From Verrucomicrobiota bacterium (GTDB lineage Bacteria > Verrucomicrobiota > Verrucomicrobiia > Chthoniobacterales > UBA10450), in assembly GCA_019244415.1 (NCBI GenBank), contig JAFASN010000062.1, positions 1 to 46,788 of the forward strand: DNA of 46,788 nt, in the 5' to 3' direction. The stretch's first letter is position 1, and each line of letters opens with the position of its first letter. Below are positions 1 through 7,911 of this stretch, one piece after another. A program made the translations under genes and the position numbers. Under the pieces are notes generated by a model that worked only from the letters and a program-made list of their open reading frames with translations, was not told where the DNA came from and searched no databases.

Positions 1-1336
1 CCGCCGTGCTGTTATTCGCGATCGTGCAGTAGGTCGTACTTAACGTCGTCCCGCCGCCGAACGGCGCAATCCCGCCGCCTTGCGCCCGATCTGGACCGGC
101 GGCGCTACCTGAATCGAGCAGCAGATAAGCAGTAACAGAATTCCCGGCTGCCGTGCAGTTCGTTAGACTAGTTGAGCCAAAGAAATCACAAACCGCGCCG
201 CCTACAGCGAGTGCGCCCGCCGGCTCACCACCGCATGTCGTACATCCGGTCAACTCCTGCGGGCCTGTGACCTGGTTGTCGGCAAGAGTCGTATTTTGAA
301 CAGCTAACGTCGCCGTCGGCGCGGCAAAGGGCTTGTTCAATATGGCACCTCCACCGGAGGGCAACACCGTCGTGACAATTCCCTGGAGCGCTGGCCCGAT
401 CACGCTATTACCCGAAATCGTGCACCCAGTCACGGTGGCAGTTCCACCTAAGTTGGCGACCGCGCCGCCGCCCCCATTTATGTCTACGATAGCTGTGGAT
501 CCCGGTGTGGCCGTCCAAGTGCCATTATCAACCTTGTTTCCCGTTAATGTCGACGTTGCGAGATTCAACGTGCCCACATTCGAGATTGCGCCACCTGCCG
601 TTTCCACGTTCCCAAACGTCGTTCCGCCGCCGCCATTCACAGGCCCGACAACCGCAGGTATACCGGATTCGGCTGAATTGTTGAGCAACTGTGAACCGGT
701 TATGTTCAGCGTTGCGCCACTCGCGTTGAAGACGGCGCCTCCTTCGCCGCCAGAACTATCTGAAGTATCTCCCTGCAGGAATGCCTGGTTAGTCGAAAGC
801 GTGCAGTTGGTTACGGTCAGTGTGCCGGCGGAATTGAAGACCGCTCCCCCATTGCCACCAATCTGCTGGTTCGCGCCTACAATCTCGCCTTTCACCAAGT
901 TGTTGGTAAAGGTACAGTTCGTCAGCGTCACTGTGCCGGTGCTATCATTGCGAAGTCCCGCGCCGGTGCCGGGGTTATCGGCATCAGTCGGCTGGCTGAG
1001 TCCATTCGCAACGGTAAGACCGGAGAAGCTGACGTCGTAGGCACCTGCGCCGATAGCAAAGACGCGGCTCGCATTGTTCCCGCTGATGGTGAGCTGGCTC
1101 TGGCCCGGGCCCGAGATGGTGAGCGATTTGTTGATGAGCAGCTCGCCGCTGGTGAGCGTGATCGTGCCGGTGACGCTGAAATTGATGGTACCGCCGTCGG
1201 CAGCATCGAGAATGGCCTGGCGCAGCGATCCCGGGCCGCTGTCGTTGGTGTTGGTGACGGTGATGGTGGCGGCGAACAGGCGAGCGACAATCCACCCCGC
1301 AGCCACAGATAAAACAAGCCAGCGAATCTTTGACAT
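1..1336 (-). CDS. Secreted right-handed beta-helix protein, C-terminus beyond the window
   Basis: An open frame of 445 codons runs on the minus strand from ATG at 1336 to the window edge without a stop. It begins with a short hydrophobic signal-like stretch (VLSVAAGWIVARLFA), then TITVTNTNDSGPGSLRQAI, the typical opening of extracellular proteins with Pmp/CSLEA-type beta-helix repeats. The rest is Gly/Asn/Thr-rich with recurring units such as TLTVTNCTLSTN, ATVTGCTISGNS and GGAVFN, spaced like beta-helix coils. A GAGG-type ribosome binding site lies about 9 bases before the ATG. The protein is probably surface-exposed or secreted; no enzymatic motif is visible. The missing C-terminus may hold an autotransporter or sorting domain. 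The family type is well supported, the specific function is unknown. Confidence 0.85.
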   Translation of the reverse strand, partial: MSKIRWLVLSVAAGWIVARLFAATITVTNTNDSGPGSLRQAILDAADGGTINFSVTGTITLTSGELLINKSLTISGPGQSQLTISGNNASRVFAIGAGAYDVSFSGLTVANGLSQPTDADNPGTGAGLRNDSTGTVTLTNCTFTNNLVKGEIVGANQQIGGNGGAVFNSAGTLTVTNCTLSTNQAFLQGDTSDSSGGEGGAVFNASGATLNITGSQLLNNSAESGIPAVVGPVNGGGGTTFGNVETAGGAISNVGTLNLATSTLTGNKVDNGTWTATPGSTAIVDINGGGGAVANLGGTATVTGCTISGNSVIGPALQGIVTTVLPSGGGAILNKPFAAPTATLAVQNTTLADNQVTGPQELTGCTTCGGEPAGALAVGGAVCDFFGSTSLTNCTAAGNSVTAYLLLDSGSAAGPDRAQGGGIAPFGGGTTLSTTYCTIANNSTA

Positions 1337-1462
1337 GAATGTTCCCTCATGGCTCTAAAGCGAGAACGGCCGGGAAATGGGGCCAAAGAAAAACCGAGTG
1401 CCTGTAGGGCGTCTGTATCGGACCGCCAGGCGTCGATCGCGATTTCGATTGCGAGGGGAGCT

Positions 1463-1817
1463 TGGAGGCGAGGGGAGTTGAACCCCTGTCCTCGAAGCGG
1501 TCGACGCACGCTTCTACATGTTTAGCCGGTGGTGAGTTTTAGGGAGCCGAACGTCGCACCGGCACGCTGCCGGCTCCCGAGCGTCCGCGAAATCGATTCA
1601 CCGTCAGGCGCGGTCGCTCCGCCCTTCGGTTAGCCTGCTGTCCACGTTCGGCGCCGTAGCAGGCGTCCAGCGCCAAACGTCACGGTCAATTAAGCCGCGA
1701 GAGCGAGATCTTCGTGATCTGCGTTTATTTGTTTGGTCCGGTTGTTAACGCGGCCAACGAACCATCCGCGACATGCCGCCTGCGCTTCAAACTTCAAGTC
1801 GAAGCCAGTACGCCCCC
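1463..1817 (-). ncRNA. ssrA: Transfer-messenger RNA (tmRNA)
   Basis: The minus strand begins GGGGGCG followed by the TGGCTTCGAC typical of tmRNA 5' ends. It finishes with a T-arm (GGGGTTCAACTCCCC) and CGCCTCC plus discriminator A. The 5' GGGGGCG pairs with the 3' CGCCTCC through one G-U pair. CCA is not encoded. Length is 355 nt, normal for a one-piece tmRNA. In the middle is a short reading frame ending in ALAA and TAA (1690-1722). It rescues stalled ribosomes together with SmpB and tags the nascent peptide for proteolysis. A sigma-70-like promoter lies directly upstream. Confidence 0.93.
1690..1722 (-). other. tmRNA proteolysis-tag reading frame
   Basis: Within ssrA the minus strand reads GCA GAT CAC GAA GAT CTC then GCT CTC GCG GCT TAA, giving the tag ADHEDLALAA. 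This has the same length as the E. coli tag ANDENYALAA and keeps the ALAA end recognised by ClpXP-type proteases. GCA as the resume codon is inferred from that alignment; the frame stays open a few codons upstream. Confidence 0.8.
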
Positions 1818-1829
1818 GTAAGTACGAAA

Positions 1830-1858
1830 AATATACGAGAGTACGGAGCTGCGTTCAA
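1830..1858 (-). promoter_or_regulatory. Sigma-70-type promoter of ssrA
   Basis: The minus strand has TTGAAC (1853-1858), 17 bases, then TATATT (1830-1835). The spacing is ideal, and the -10 box ends 12 bases before the mature tmRNA 5' end, which leaves room for a short leader removed by RNase P. Confidence 0.6.
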
Positions 1859-1972
1859 CTATTAGCAATAATGTAATCGTGTTCAGGATGATGCCAGGCG
1901 AGTACAGGCGAGAGTTTTTGGCATTCAGGCAATGCTGTACTTCCATTGAAGAATTTCGGGACGTTTTCGGGT

Positions 1973-2026
1973 AAGTACGAGCAGGAGCAGGATTACGAGC
2001 AGGAGCACGAGTAAGAGTACAAGCAG
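1973..2026 (+). repeat. Imperfect hexanucleotide tandem repeat, consensus RAGYAS
   Basis: Nine consecutive hexamers of the form GAGCAG, GAGCAC, GAGTAC, AAGTAC and close variants fill 54 bases directly in front of the histidine kinase gene. On the opposite strand the unit would read as Leu/Val codons, which creates a false hydrophobic reading frame. The repeat occupies the expected promoter/leader region, so variation in copy number could affect expression; that is inference. Confidence 0.75.
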
Positions 2027-2048
2027 CCGCAGGACGTAGGAATTACCA

Positions 2049-3086
2049 ATGTATCGCTCAAGTGGAAAAATCTTGAGGAGACTGGAGGCGCAGCCCCGGC
2101 TCGCGCTGGTGATTTCAGCGCTGCTGATCGGCGTCATAGGGCTCGTCGATTTCTCGATCGGGTATGAGCGTTCGCTCCTGCTGCCGTATCTTCTGCCAAT
2201 CACGCTGGCGACGTGGTGCGGCGGAGGCCTCGCCGGGTTCGCCGCAGCCGTACTCAGCACGGTCGTCTCGATTGTTGCCGATATCGCTTCGGGTGTTCCG
2301 AACCTGCACGCGCGCTATTGGAATGCAGCGATGGGCCTGGCGTGTTACGCCGCTTACGTACTCGTGCTGGCACATCTCGCGGCCGTGTTACGCGCGCTCG
2401 ATCGGCGCGTCCGTGAACGAACGGCCGCGATGCGCCGGGAAGTTGCGGAACGTAAACGTCTCAATGTCGAGCTCCAGCGAATCACCACGCGCGAGCGGGA
2501 ACGCATCGGCCAGGAGTTGCACGACAGTCTTTGCCAGCATCTCACCGGCACAGCTCTCGTCGCGCAATCAGTGGCCGCTCAGTTGCGCTCGCGTGAATCG
2601 CCTTTGGCCGGCGAATCCGACCGTGTGGTGAAGCTGGTGGAGCAAGGGATCGACATGAGCCGGAATATCGCCCGCGGATTGTTCACTCCGGAATTAGCGG
2701 CAACCGGGCTAGCTTCGGCACTCGAAGCGCTCGCGAGCGAAACCTCGCATGCGCGGGGAGTGGCCTGCACCTTTGATATGACCGGCCAGGTAAACGGCGG
2801 GGAAATCGCCACCCAGCTTTATCGCATCGCACACGAAGCGGTAACGAACGCCCTCAAACACGCGAAAGCCCGCACAATCCAGATACACCTCGACGCGGAT
2901 CATTCCGAAACAACGCTCACCGTCGCGGATGACGGCGTAGGTATTTGCACCGAGCCCTTCAATCGCGGCGGGCTGGGATTAAGCCTGATGCGCCACGGAG
3001 CTGCCTCAATCAACTCCGACCTGCAAGTGCGCCGCGGAGCGAACGGGGGCACGATTGTCACTTGTCACGTGCGGAGAGCACCATAG
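2049..3086 (+). CDS. Membrane sensor histidine kinase, NarL/DegS (HisKA_3) type
   Basis: 345 residues. Residues 17-115 hold several hydrophobic segments (LALVISALLIGVIGLV, LLLPYLLPITLATW, LAGFAAAVLSTVVSIVADIA, MGLACYAAYVLVLAHL), forming an integral-membrane sensor with little periplasmic sequence. A short coiled linker follows. The HisKA_3 dimerisation motif is ERERIGQELHDS with phospho-acceptor His158. The HATPase_c domain shows the N box HEAVTNALKHA, the G1 box ADDGVGI and the G2 region GGLGLSLM. It ends 12 bases before a NarL-type regulator, its obvious partner. The stimulus cannot be read from the sequence. Confidence 0.92.
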   Translation: MYRSSGKILRRLEAQPRLALVISALLIGVIGLVDFSIGYERSLLLPYLLPITLATWCGGGLAGFAAAVLSTVVSIVADIASGVPNLHARYWNAAMGLACYAAYVLVLAHLAAVLRALDRRVRERTAAMRREVAERKRLNVELQRITTRERERIGQELHDSLCQHLTGTALVAQSVAAQLRSRESPLAGESDRVVKLVEQGIDMSRNIARGLFTPELAATGLASALEALASETSHARGVACTFDMTGQVNGGEIATQLYRIAHEAVTNALKHAKARTIQIHLDADHSETTLTVADDGVGICTEPFNRGGLGLSLMRHGAASINSDLQVRRGANGGTIVTCHVRRAP

Positions 3087-3098
3087 TCTTGCCGCGAG

Positions 3099-3803
3099 AT
3101 GGCTGGCGAGAAGGAGAACGACGAATCGGGCAAACGACGCATTTTCATCGTTGATGATCATCCGCTGGTGCGGGAAGGGCTGGCGAACATCATCAATCAA
3201 CAGCCTGACCTGGAGACTTGCGGTGAGGCGGAAGACTCCGCTGAAGCATTGGCGCGCGTGGCTGAGAGCCGTCCCGACCTCGCGCTTGTTGATATCTCAT
3301 TGAAAAACGACTCGGGACTGGACCTGGTGAAAAAGCTGAAGGCTGAGTACCAGGATTTGGCCGTGGTGGTGCTCTCGATGCACGACGAGACCTTCTATGC
3401 GGAACGTGCGCTGCGAGCGGGCGCATCGGGCTACGTAATGAAACGGGAAAGTACCACCGGCCTGCTGGATGCGATCCGGCGCGCGCTGCAAGGAAGCGTG
3501 TTCCTCAGCGACACAATGGTGAACGTGCTGGCGAAGCGTTTGCACGCCGGCGGCGATGCGATGGCCGATCCAGTACAGGCGTTAAGCGATCGCGAGCTGG
3601 AAATTTTCCGCCTTGTCGGTGAGGGCCGCGGCTCGGCGCAGATTGCCGAAGACCTTCACATCAGCATCAAAACCGTGCAGGCGTACTGCGCCCGCGCGAA
3701 AGACAAACTAGGCATCGGCAGCATGGTTGAGCTCACCCGAATGGCGATTCGCTGGCACGATGCGCAATCGCAGGTCCGAGGCGGCGGCGAAACTTCTGTC
3801 TGA
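3099..3803 (+). CDS. NarL/LuxR-family response regulator, partner of the upstream kinase
   Basis: 234 residues. The N-terminal receiver (FIVDDHPLVREGL) has the acidic pair Asp19/Asp20, phospho-acceptor Asp65 in LALVDISL, Ser93 and Lys115 (YVMK), so all switch residues are present. The C-terminal LuxR helix-turn-helix (about 162-206) has LSDRELEIFRLVGEG and IAEDLHISIKTVQAY. It follows the histidine kinase by 12 bases, indicating co-transcription and cognate phosphotransfer. Its targets are not evident. It converges with the sigma-factor gene, separated by a long hairpin. Confidence 0.94.
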   Translation: MAGEKENDESGKRRIFIVDDHPLVREGLANIINQQPDLETCGEAEDSAEALARVAESRPDLALVDISLKNDSGLDLVKKLKAEYQDLAVVVLSMHDETFYAERALRAGASGYVMKRESTTGLLDAIRRALQGSVFLSDTMVNVLAKRLHAGGDAMADPVQALSDRELEIFRLVGEGRGSAQIAEDLHISIKTVQAYCARAKDKLGIGSMVELTRMAIRWHDAQSQVRGGGETSV

Positions 3804-3853
3804 GCAACAGTGAGCCAACGCTGCTGCCGATCCAGAACGCTTATGCAGTCGTT

Positions 3854-3933
3854 CCTTCCGGTGGAGAGGCCGGGCGCCCCGACGTTTTCCCGCTCAGCCT
3901 TCGAGGCCCCGGCACATCTCTCTCCACCTAAGG
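3854..3933. terminator. Long imperfect hairpin between convergent genes
   Basis: CCTT (3854-3857) pairs with AAGG (3930-3933), GGTGGAGAG (3860-3868) with CTCTCCACC (3920-3928), and GCCGGG (3869-3874) with CCCGGC (3908-3913). That gives 19 pairs around a loop of about 33 bases. It sits between the stop codons of the regulator and the sigma factor. There is no U tract on either strand, so it may be a bidirectional transcript-end or stability structure, or an unrecognised small RNA. Confidence 0.45.
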
Positions 3934-3953
3934 CGATCTGACGCTCATCGAGG

Positions 3954-4556
3954 TCAGATCTTGTGTTGCAATGGTTTCAACCATGCGTGCAATTTTTGCA
4001 GCCCGAGCTCGAGCCTCGTTTTGACTGTCCCGAGCGGGTCATCCGTCGTGGCCGCGATCTCGCGATGGCTCATCCCGGTAAAAAATGAAAGCTCCAGGGC
4101 TTCGCGCTGGAATGCTGGGAGCGATCTCATTTGTTCGCGCAAGTAGCGGCGCAGATCAGCCCGTTCCATTTCCGAGTCGCCGTCGACTGTCGTACTTGCG
4201 CCTGAAGGCAGTTCGTTGAGTTGCTCCTCGTAGCGATCTTTCACGCGAATGTAGGCCTGGCGCCGGCGCAAGCGATCAATGGCGCGGCGCCGTGTGATGG
4301 TCGTCAGCCAGCCAAGAGGTTTGCCTACTTTCGGAGCGTAATTGCGCGCCTGCTTCCAGACCTGCAAGAGCGTTTCCTGCAACACATCCTCGGCTTCGGC
4401 CTGCTCGTGGATGACACTTTCGATGATGGACCGCAGCGTGTCGCCGTGCCGCTCATACAATGCCGCCAGCGCCGTCTCATCGCGGTTTGTGATTGCACCC
4501 ATGATCGCTTCGTCAGTGGCTGCTTTAAAGTTTTGTCGAAGTTGCGGTTGAATCAT
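3954..4556 (-). CDS. ECF-type RNA polymerase sigma factor
   Basis: 200 residues from ATG at 4556. Region 2 contains LAALYERHGDTLRSI, EAEDVLQETLLQVWKQA and PLGWLTTITRRRAIDRLRRR. Region 4 contains LPAFQREALELSFFTGMSHREIA and LGTVKTRLELGLQKL. This is a typical ECF sigma-70 architecture that redirects RNA polymerase to a specific regulon. The ATG overlaps the TGA of the upstream small Cys-rich gene (ATGA), which decides the start against a 16-codon in-frame extension. No anti-sigma gene follows: downstream is a convergent regulator. The coupled upstream protein is therefore the best candidate partner (inference). Confidence 0.9.
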   Translation of the reverse strand: MIQPQLRQNFKAATDEAIMGAITNRDETALAALYERHGDTLRSIIESVIHEQAEAEDVLQETLLQVWKQARNYAPKVGKPLGWLTTITRRRAIDRLRRRQAYIRVKDRYEEQLNELPSGASTTVDGDSEMERADLRRYLREQMRSLPAFQREALELSFFTGMSHREIAATTDDPLGTVKTRLELGLQKLHAWLKPLQHKI

Positions 4557-4858
4557 ACGGCAGGAATGTGGTTGCGACCCGGCTGGCCTAGCGCGCACCA
4601 CCAATCAGCATTTGCGGTCTCATCGATCAGCGGGTTTCCGGGATAAACCCATTGGTGCACGCCGGAACGGCAGCCGCGCGTCGGGCAATGCAGCTCTAGC
4701 TCGCCCCGGTTTAGCGTCACCAGCACGTCGCGGCCGTCGAAAGTGGCATCGCACAACACACAGACGCGCTTGTCTTCGAGCGAATTCCAAACCCGAAAAT
4801 GATCGCCGCGTTGCAGAAGAGTGAGCCTGTCTGTTGTCTGCGCGAACGGGCTGATCAT
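4553..4858 (-). CDS. Small CxxC / CPxxGC protein, candidate zinc-binding partner of the sigma factor
   Basis: 101 residues starting MISPFAQTTDRL. The frame is open upstream, but this ATG gives the same length and register as a second copy at 6031-6333. Both share WxSLxDxRVCxxC, then about 20 residues, then CPTxGC and a W(V/I)YP ending. Four cysteines in two pairs suggest a zinc ribbon or zinc knuckle. The stop codon overlaps the sigma-factor start, so the two are translationally coupled. I recognise no named family. An anti-sigma or sigma-modulating role is inferred from position only. Confidence 0.78.
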   Translation of the reverse strand: MISPFAQTTDRLTLLQRGDHFRVWNSLEDKRVCVLCDATFDGRDVLVTLNRGELELHCPTRGCRSGVHQWVYPGNPLIDETANADWWCALGQPGRNHIPAV

Positions 4859-5072
4859 ATGCGGCCCGACTGTGACGCGCCCGGAGGCGAGCGACAATTG
4901 GGCGGAGGAATGAACAAGCCTTAGGTCAAATTCCGATGGCTTGTGAATAACTGACGCAATGCACCATGCATCGATCCAGAAAAGTACGGCGCCAAGCCTC
5001 GTGACCAGAAAACAAGGCGACCGCGGGCAAGTCACTGATACTCGGCCCGCGGTCGCTCTCGCAAAAACTCCC

Positions 5073-5909
5073 CTACTCTTTCATCGCGGCTTCGCGCTCG
5101 CGATCGCCGCGCTGTACTTTCTGGTCTTCCTCCGGAATGCGCTCGTACATTTTCTCGTTCATCCTGGCCTGCGCGGCCGCGGGCATAATGTGGCGAGAGA
5201 AAACCATCGCCTTGTTCACCGCGCCGGCGACGACGACTCGCTTGCCGTCCATCAGCGCGTCGTATCCGATCTTCGCCACTTCCTGCGGCGCCATGGTGTG
5301 CTGCACCGCGCGCGTGTCTCCCGCGTCAGCTTTCTCGAAGAAATCAGTGTCAGTCGGGCCAGGGCAAAGCGCAGTCACGGTTACACCGGTGTCTTCCAGC
5401 TCAGTCGAGAGCGCTTCGCTCCAGGAAAGTACAAACGCCTTCGTCGCGTGATACACCGCCTGTAACGGCCCGGGCTCGAAGCCGGCGACCGACGCCGTGT
5501 TCAGAATGCGCCCCCGGCCGTGCTCGACGAGATCAGGCAGCACTAATTTCGTCAGCCGCAGATAAGCAAGGATATTCAGTTCAATCATCGAGATGTCGAT
5601 TTCGATGGGGATTTCCCAGAACTTGCCGCGCTGGCCGTGTCCGGCGTTGTTGACCAGAATGTCGATGGGCGCGCCGCTCGAGTGCGCTTCATCGTAAACT
5701 TCCTGTGCCGCATTCGGCTCACGCAGATCTTTCGCGATCACGCGCACGTCGATGCCGTGATCACGGCGGAATTCGGCCGCGATTTTTTGCAGCTCAGACT
5801 CGACCGGCGCGACAAGGATCAGCGGGTGCCCGTGCCTGGCAAACTCGTGCGCGAGGTGCAGCCCGATCCCGCTCGATGCGCCAGTGATTAATGTGTTCTC
5901 TGTACTCAT
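5073..5909 (-). CDS. Short-chain dehydrogenase/reductase
   Basis: 278 residues, classical SDR. The cofactor motif TGASSGIG begins at residue 9, NNAGHG at 87-92, and the catalytic set is Ser140 with YHATK (Tyr153, Lys157). The substrate-binding half (LCPGPTDTDFF) is also typical. A charged C-terminal tail (EKMYERIPEEDQK) extends past the core fold. It is cytosolic, with no signal peptide, and close to bacterial SDRs annotated only as oxidoreductases. It lies between the two small CxxC paralogues but on its own, with about 210 bases before the next minus-strand gene. Substrate unknown. Confidence 0.9.
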   Translation of the reverse strand: MSTENTLITGASSGIGLHLAHEFARHGHPLILVAPVESELQKIAAEFRRDHGIDVRVIAKDLREPNAAQEVYDEAHSSGAPIDILVNNAGHGQRGKFWEIPIEIDISMIELNILAYLRLTKLVLPDLVEHGRGRILNTASVAGFEPGPLQAVYHATKAFVLSWSEALSTELEDTGVTVTALCPGPTDTDFFEKADAGDTRAVQHTMAPQEVAKIGYDALMDGKRVVVAGAVNKAMVFSRHIMPAAAQARMNEKMYERIPEEDQKVQRGDREREAAMKE

Positions 5910-6030
5910 ACTGAAGCTACGCGTGCCAGGCGCACTTCGGTTTTGATCCGCAGCATACGGATTTTAAGTACCGCGGCCCTCGCCGGCCGCCCAATTGTAG
6001 CGCCACCGTTATTTCCATACGGTACGTGGA

Positions 6031-6333
6031 ATGAAGCGGCTCTCCGTCGTGACAAATCTAACTGACCGGCTCCTCGCCCTCCGGCGGCTTGATCGCACGC
6101 GCACGTGGGAATCGCTGGATGACCTGCGTGTTTGCCGTTGCTGCGGCAAAAAGATCACCGGCCGGCAGATCGAAGTCATCGCGGCTCAAGGAAAGAGCGA
6201 GATGCGTTTGTTGTGCCCGACCGACGGCTGCTCGGCCACAATGTCGGATTGGATTTATCCCAGCGAACGCAGGCGGGTGCTTAATGGCTGGAACAGGCCT
6301 TCGCAATCGCTGGTTCCGGTTCCGGCGACCTGA
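6031..6333 (+). CDS. Small CxxC / CPxxGC protein, second copy
   Basis: 100 residues, MKRLSVVTNLTDRLLALRRL at the start, then WESLDDLRVCRCCGKKITG, CPTDGC and DWIYP. It aligns along its whole length with the protein at 4553-4858, including both cysteine pairs and the tryptophans. It stands alone between the SDR start (divergent) and the M20 hydrolase (convergent). No membrane segment or signal peptide. Zinc binding is likely from the Cys spacing; function unknown. Confidence 0.78.
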   Translation: MKRLSVVTNLTDRLLALRRLDRTRTWESLDDLRVCRCCGKKITGRQIEVIAAQGKSEMRLLCPTDGCSATMSDWIYPSERRRVLNGWNRPSQSLVPVPAT

Positions 6334-6411
6334 CACTCCGGTAACAAAACTCTCCCGTACTCTCGCCGACAACGCCCGTGCGGGACTGCTTCCGATCGGA
6401 ATTCCGGGCCG

Positions 6412-7752
6412 CTATTTACTCATCAAATCCAGCACGGCGCTCGTCATTGCCACCACCGCGGTGCGAATCGTCGGCTCCGGCACGGGCGCGAATTTGCTCG
6501 AGTGCAAACTTGGCAATGGCTGCCCCGTTTTCTTGCTCTCGGCGATCTTTTCCGGTGCCACCGCGCCGACGTGGAAATCCACCGCCGGAATGGAATGGTC
6601 CGGCAGGGAGTACTCAGAAAAATCTTCCCCACCCATGGTCGGCTCGACCATTTCAACGTTTTTGTCACCCAGCGTTTTTTTCCACACACCGACTAGCCGT
6701 TTCGTTAACTCGGGATTGTTGTAAGTGGCGGGCGTGAACTCGTCCTGTAGCACGTGTACTTCCGGCATTTTGTCCTGCGGCAGACCGGCAGCTTGCGCGC
6801 ACCCTTTGGCGATGCGCTCGATCGCCGCGAGCACGTGCTCACGCACATCTGATTTATAAGTACGAACCGTGAGCTGCATCTTCACTTCATCAGGAATGAT
6901 GTTGTGCTTGGTGCCGCCGTGAATCGAGCCCACCGTCACCACGATCGGATCGAGCGGATCATTCTCTCGCGAGGCAATCGTCTGCCACATGTTGATGATC
7001 TCGGCGGAAAGCACGATCGGATCCTTCGTCTTGTGCGGATATGCGCCGTGGCCGCCCACTCCGTGCACCGTTACGTCCACTGAATCGACGTTGGCGTAGG
7101 TATAGCCTTCAGTGACGCCGATGGTGTTGATCGGCATCTGCGCGTTGTCATGAAAACCGAGCGCGTAGTTTGGTTTCGGCCAGCGCGTATAGAGTCCATC
7201 CTTGAGCAATGCGCGCTCGCCGGTGCCGAGCTCTTCCGCCGGCTGACCGACGAAAATGATCGTGCCGTGCCATTCGTTTTTGAGCTTCGCTAATGCGCGC
7301 GCCACGCCGATGAACGACGCGATGTGGACGTCGTGCCCGCAGGCGTGCATCACGTGTACTTCGTCGCCGCTTTCGTTCTTCGTCACCACCGTGCTGGCGT
7401 AGGGCAAACCCGTTTCTTCCTGTACCGGCAACGCGTCCATGTCCGTGCGCACGAGCACCACTGGTCCGTCGCCGTTCTTCATCACGCCCACCACGCCGTA
7501 ACCCTGCTCGCCCGGCTTGTCGTACTTGCCCACATGATCCGTCACTTCGCAGCCGGCGGCCTGGAGTTCTTTCGCGACGAGCGCTGACGTCTCCTTTTCC
7601 TGCGTCGAAAGCTCGGGATGGGTGTGGCATTGTTTATAAATGGCGAGCAGCGACGGCAGCTCAGCCTCAGCGACCTGTTGTGGCGTTTCTTGCGCCAATC
7701 CTGAAGCAGCAACAAAGGTAGCAACGAATGTGAAGCAAAGGCGCGCGTTCAT
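6412..7752 (-). CDS. Secreted M20D-type amidohydrolase (hippurate/IAA-conjugate hydrolase-like)
   Basis: 446 residues with an N-terminal signal peptide (CFTFVATFVAASGLA, cleavage near residue 20). The M20D signatures are CHTHPELS, RTDMDALPV (Asp104), MHACGHDVH (Cys138, His140, His143) and GQPAEE (Glu173/Glu174). Cys138 and the histidines bind the metal pair in this family. The C-terminal GGEDFSEY is also typical. It would hydrolyse N-acyl amino acids or related amides in the periplasm. Exact substrate unknown. Transcribed alone and divergently from aceB, with a palindromic repeat in the gap. Confidence 0.9.
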   Translation of the reverse strand: MNARLCFTFVATFVAASGLAQETPQQVAEAELPSLLAIYKQCHTHPELSTQEKETSALVAKELQAAGCEVTDHVGKYDKPGEQGYGVVGVMKNGDGPVVLVRTDMDALPVQEETGLPYASTVVTKNESGDEVHVMHACGHDVHIASFIGVARALAKLKNEWHGTIIFVGQPAEELGTGERALLKDGLYTRWPKPNYALGFHDNAQMPINTIGVTEGYTYANVDSVDVTVHGVGGHGAYPHKTKDPIVLSAEIINMWQTIASRENDPLDPIVVTVGSIHGGTKHNIIPDEVKMQLTVRTYKSDVREHVLAAIERIAKGCAQAAGLPQDKMPEVHVLQDEFTPATYNNPELTKRLVGVWKKTLGDKNVEMVEPTMGGEDFSEYSLPDHSIPAVDFHVGAVAPEKIAESKKTGQPLPSLHSSKFAPVPEPTIRTAVVAMTSAVLDLMSK

Positions 7753-7766
7753 GCCGTACTCATAAC

Positions 7767-7862
7767 TGTCATGCTGAGCGAAGTCGAAGCATCTCTGATC
7801 CCTTCTTCTCCACGCGCTGTTCTTGAGCGATCAGAGATGTCTCGGCTTCGCTCGAGATGACA
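7767..7862. repeat. GAGCGAAG-type inverted-repeat element, copy 1
   Basis: The ends TGTCATGCTGAGCGAAGTCG and CGGCTTCGCTCGAGATGACA are near-perfect inverted copies. The inner arms ATCTCTGATC and GATCAGAGAT extend the pairing. Total about 96 bases, between divergent genes. It is one of five related copies in this window. Confidence 0.85.
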
Positions 7863-7911
7863 AAAAGCGCACGCGAATGAGATGCTAAACGCGATTCTGT
7901 AGCGACGATCC

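Noticed and set aside
333-1040. A 235-codon plus-strand frame rich in Pro and Val
   Set aside because: It is the antisense of the beta-helix protein, whose minus-strand frame is open from 1336 to the window edge and starts with a signal-like segment.
1925-2260. A minus-strand frame with a Leu/Val-rich hydrophobic stretch
   Set aside because: The hydrophobic stretch is only the translation of the hexanucleotide repeat, and it overlaps the start of the kinase gene.
3845-3880. A CCGGAAGGAA string on the minus strand, reminiscent of SRP RNA
   Set aside because: The flanking conserved bases of SRP domain IV and the expected hairpin around them are missing.
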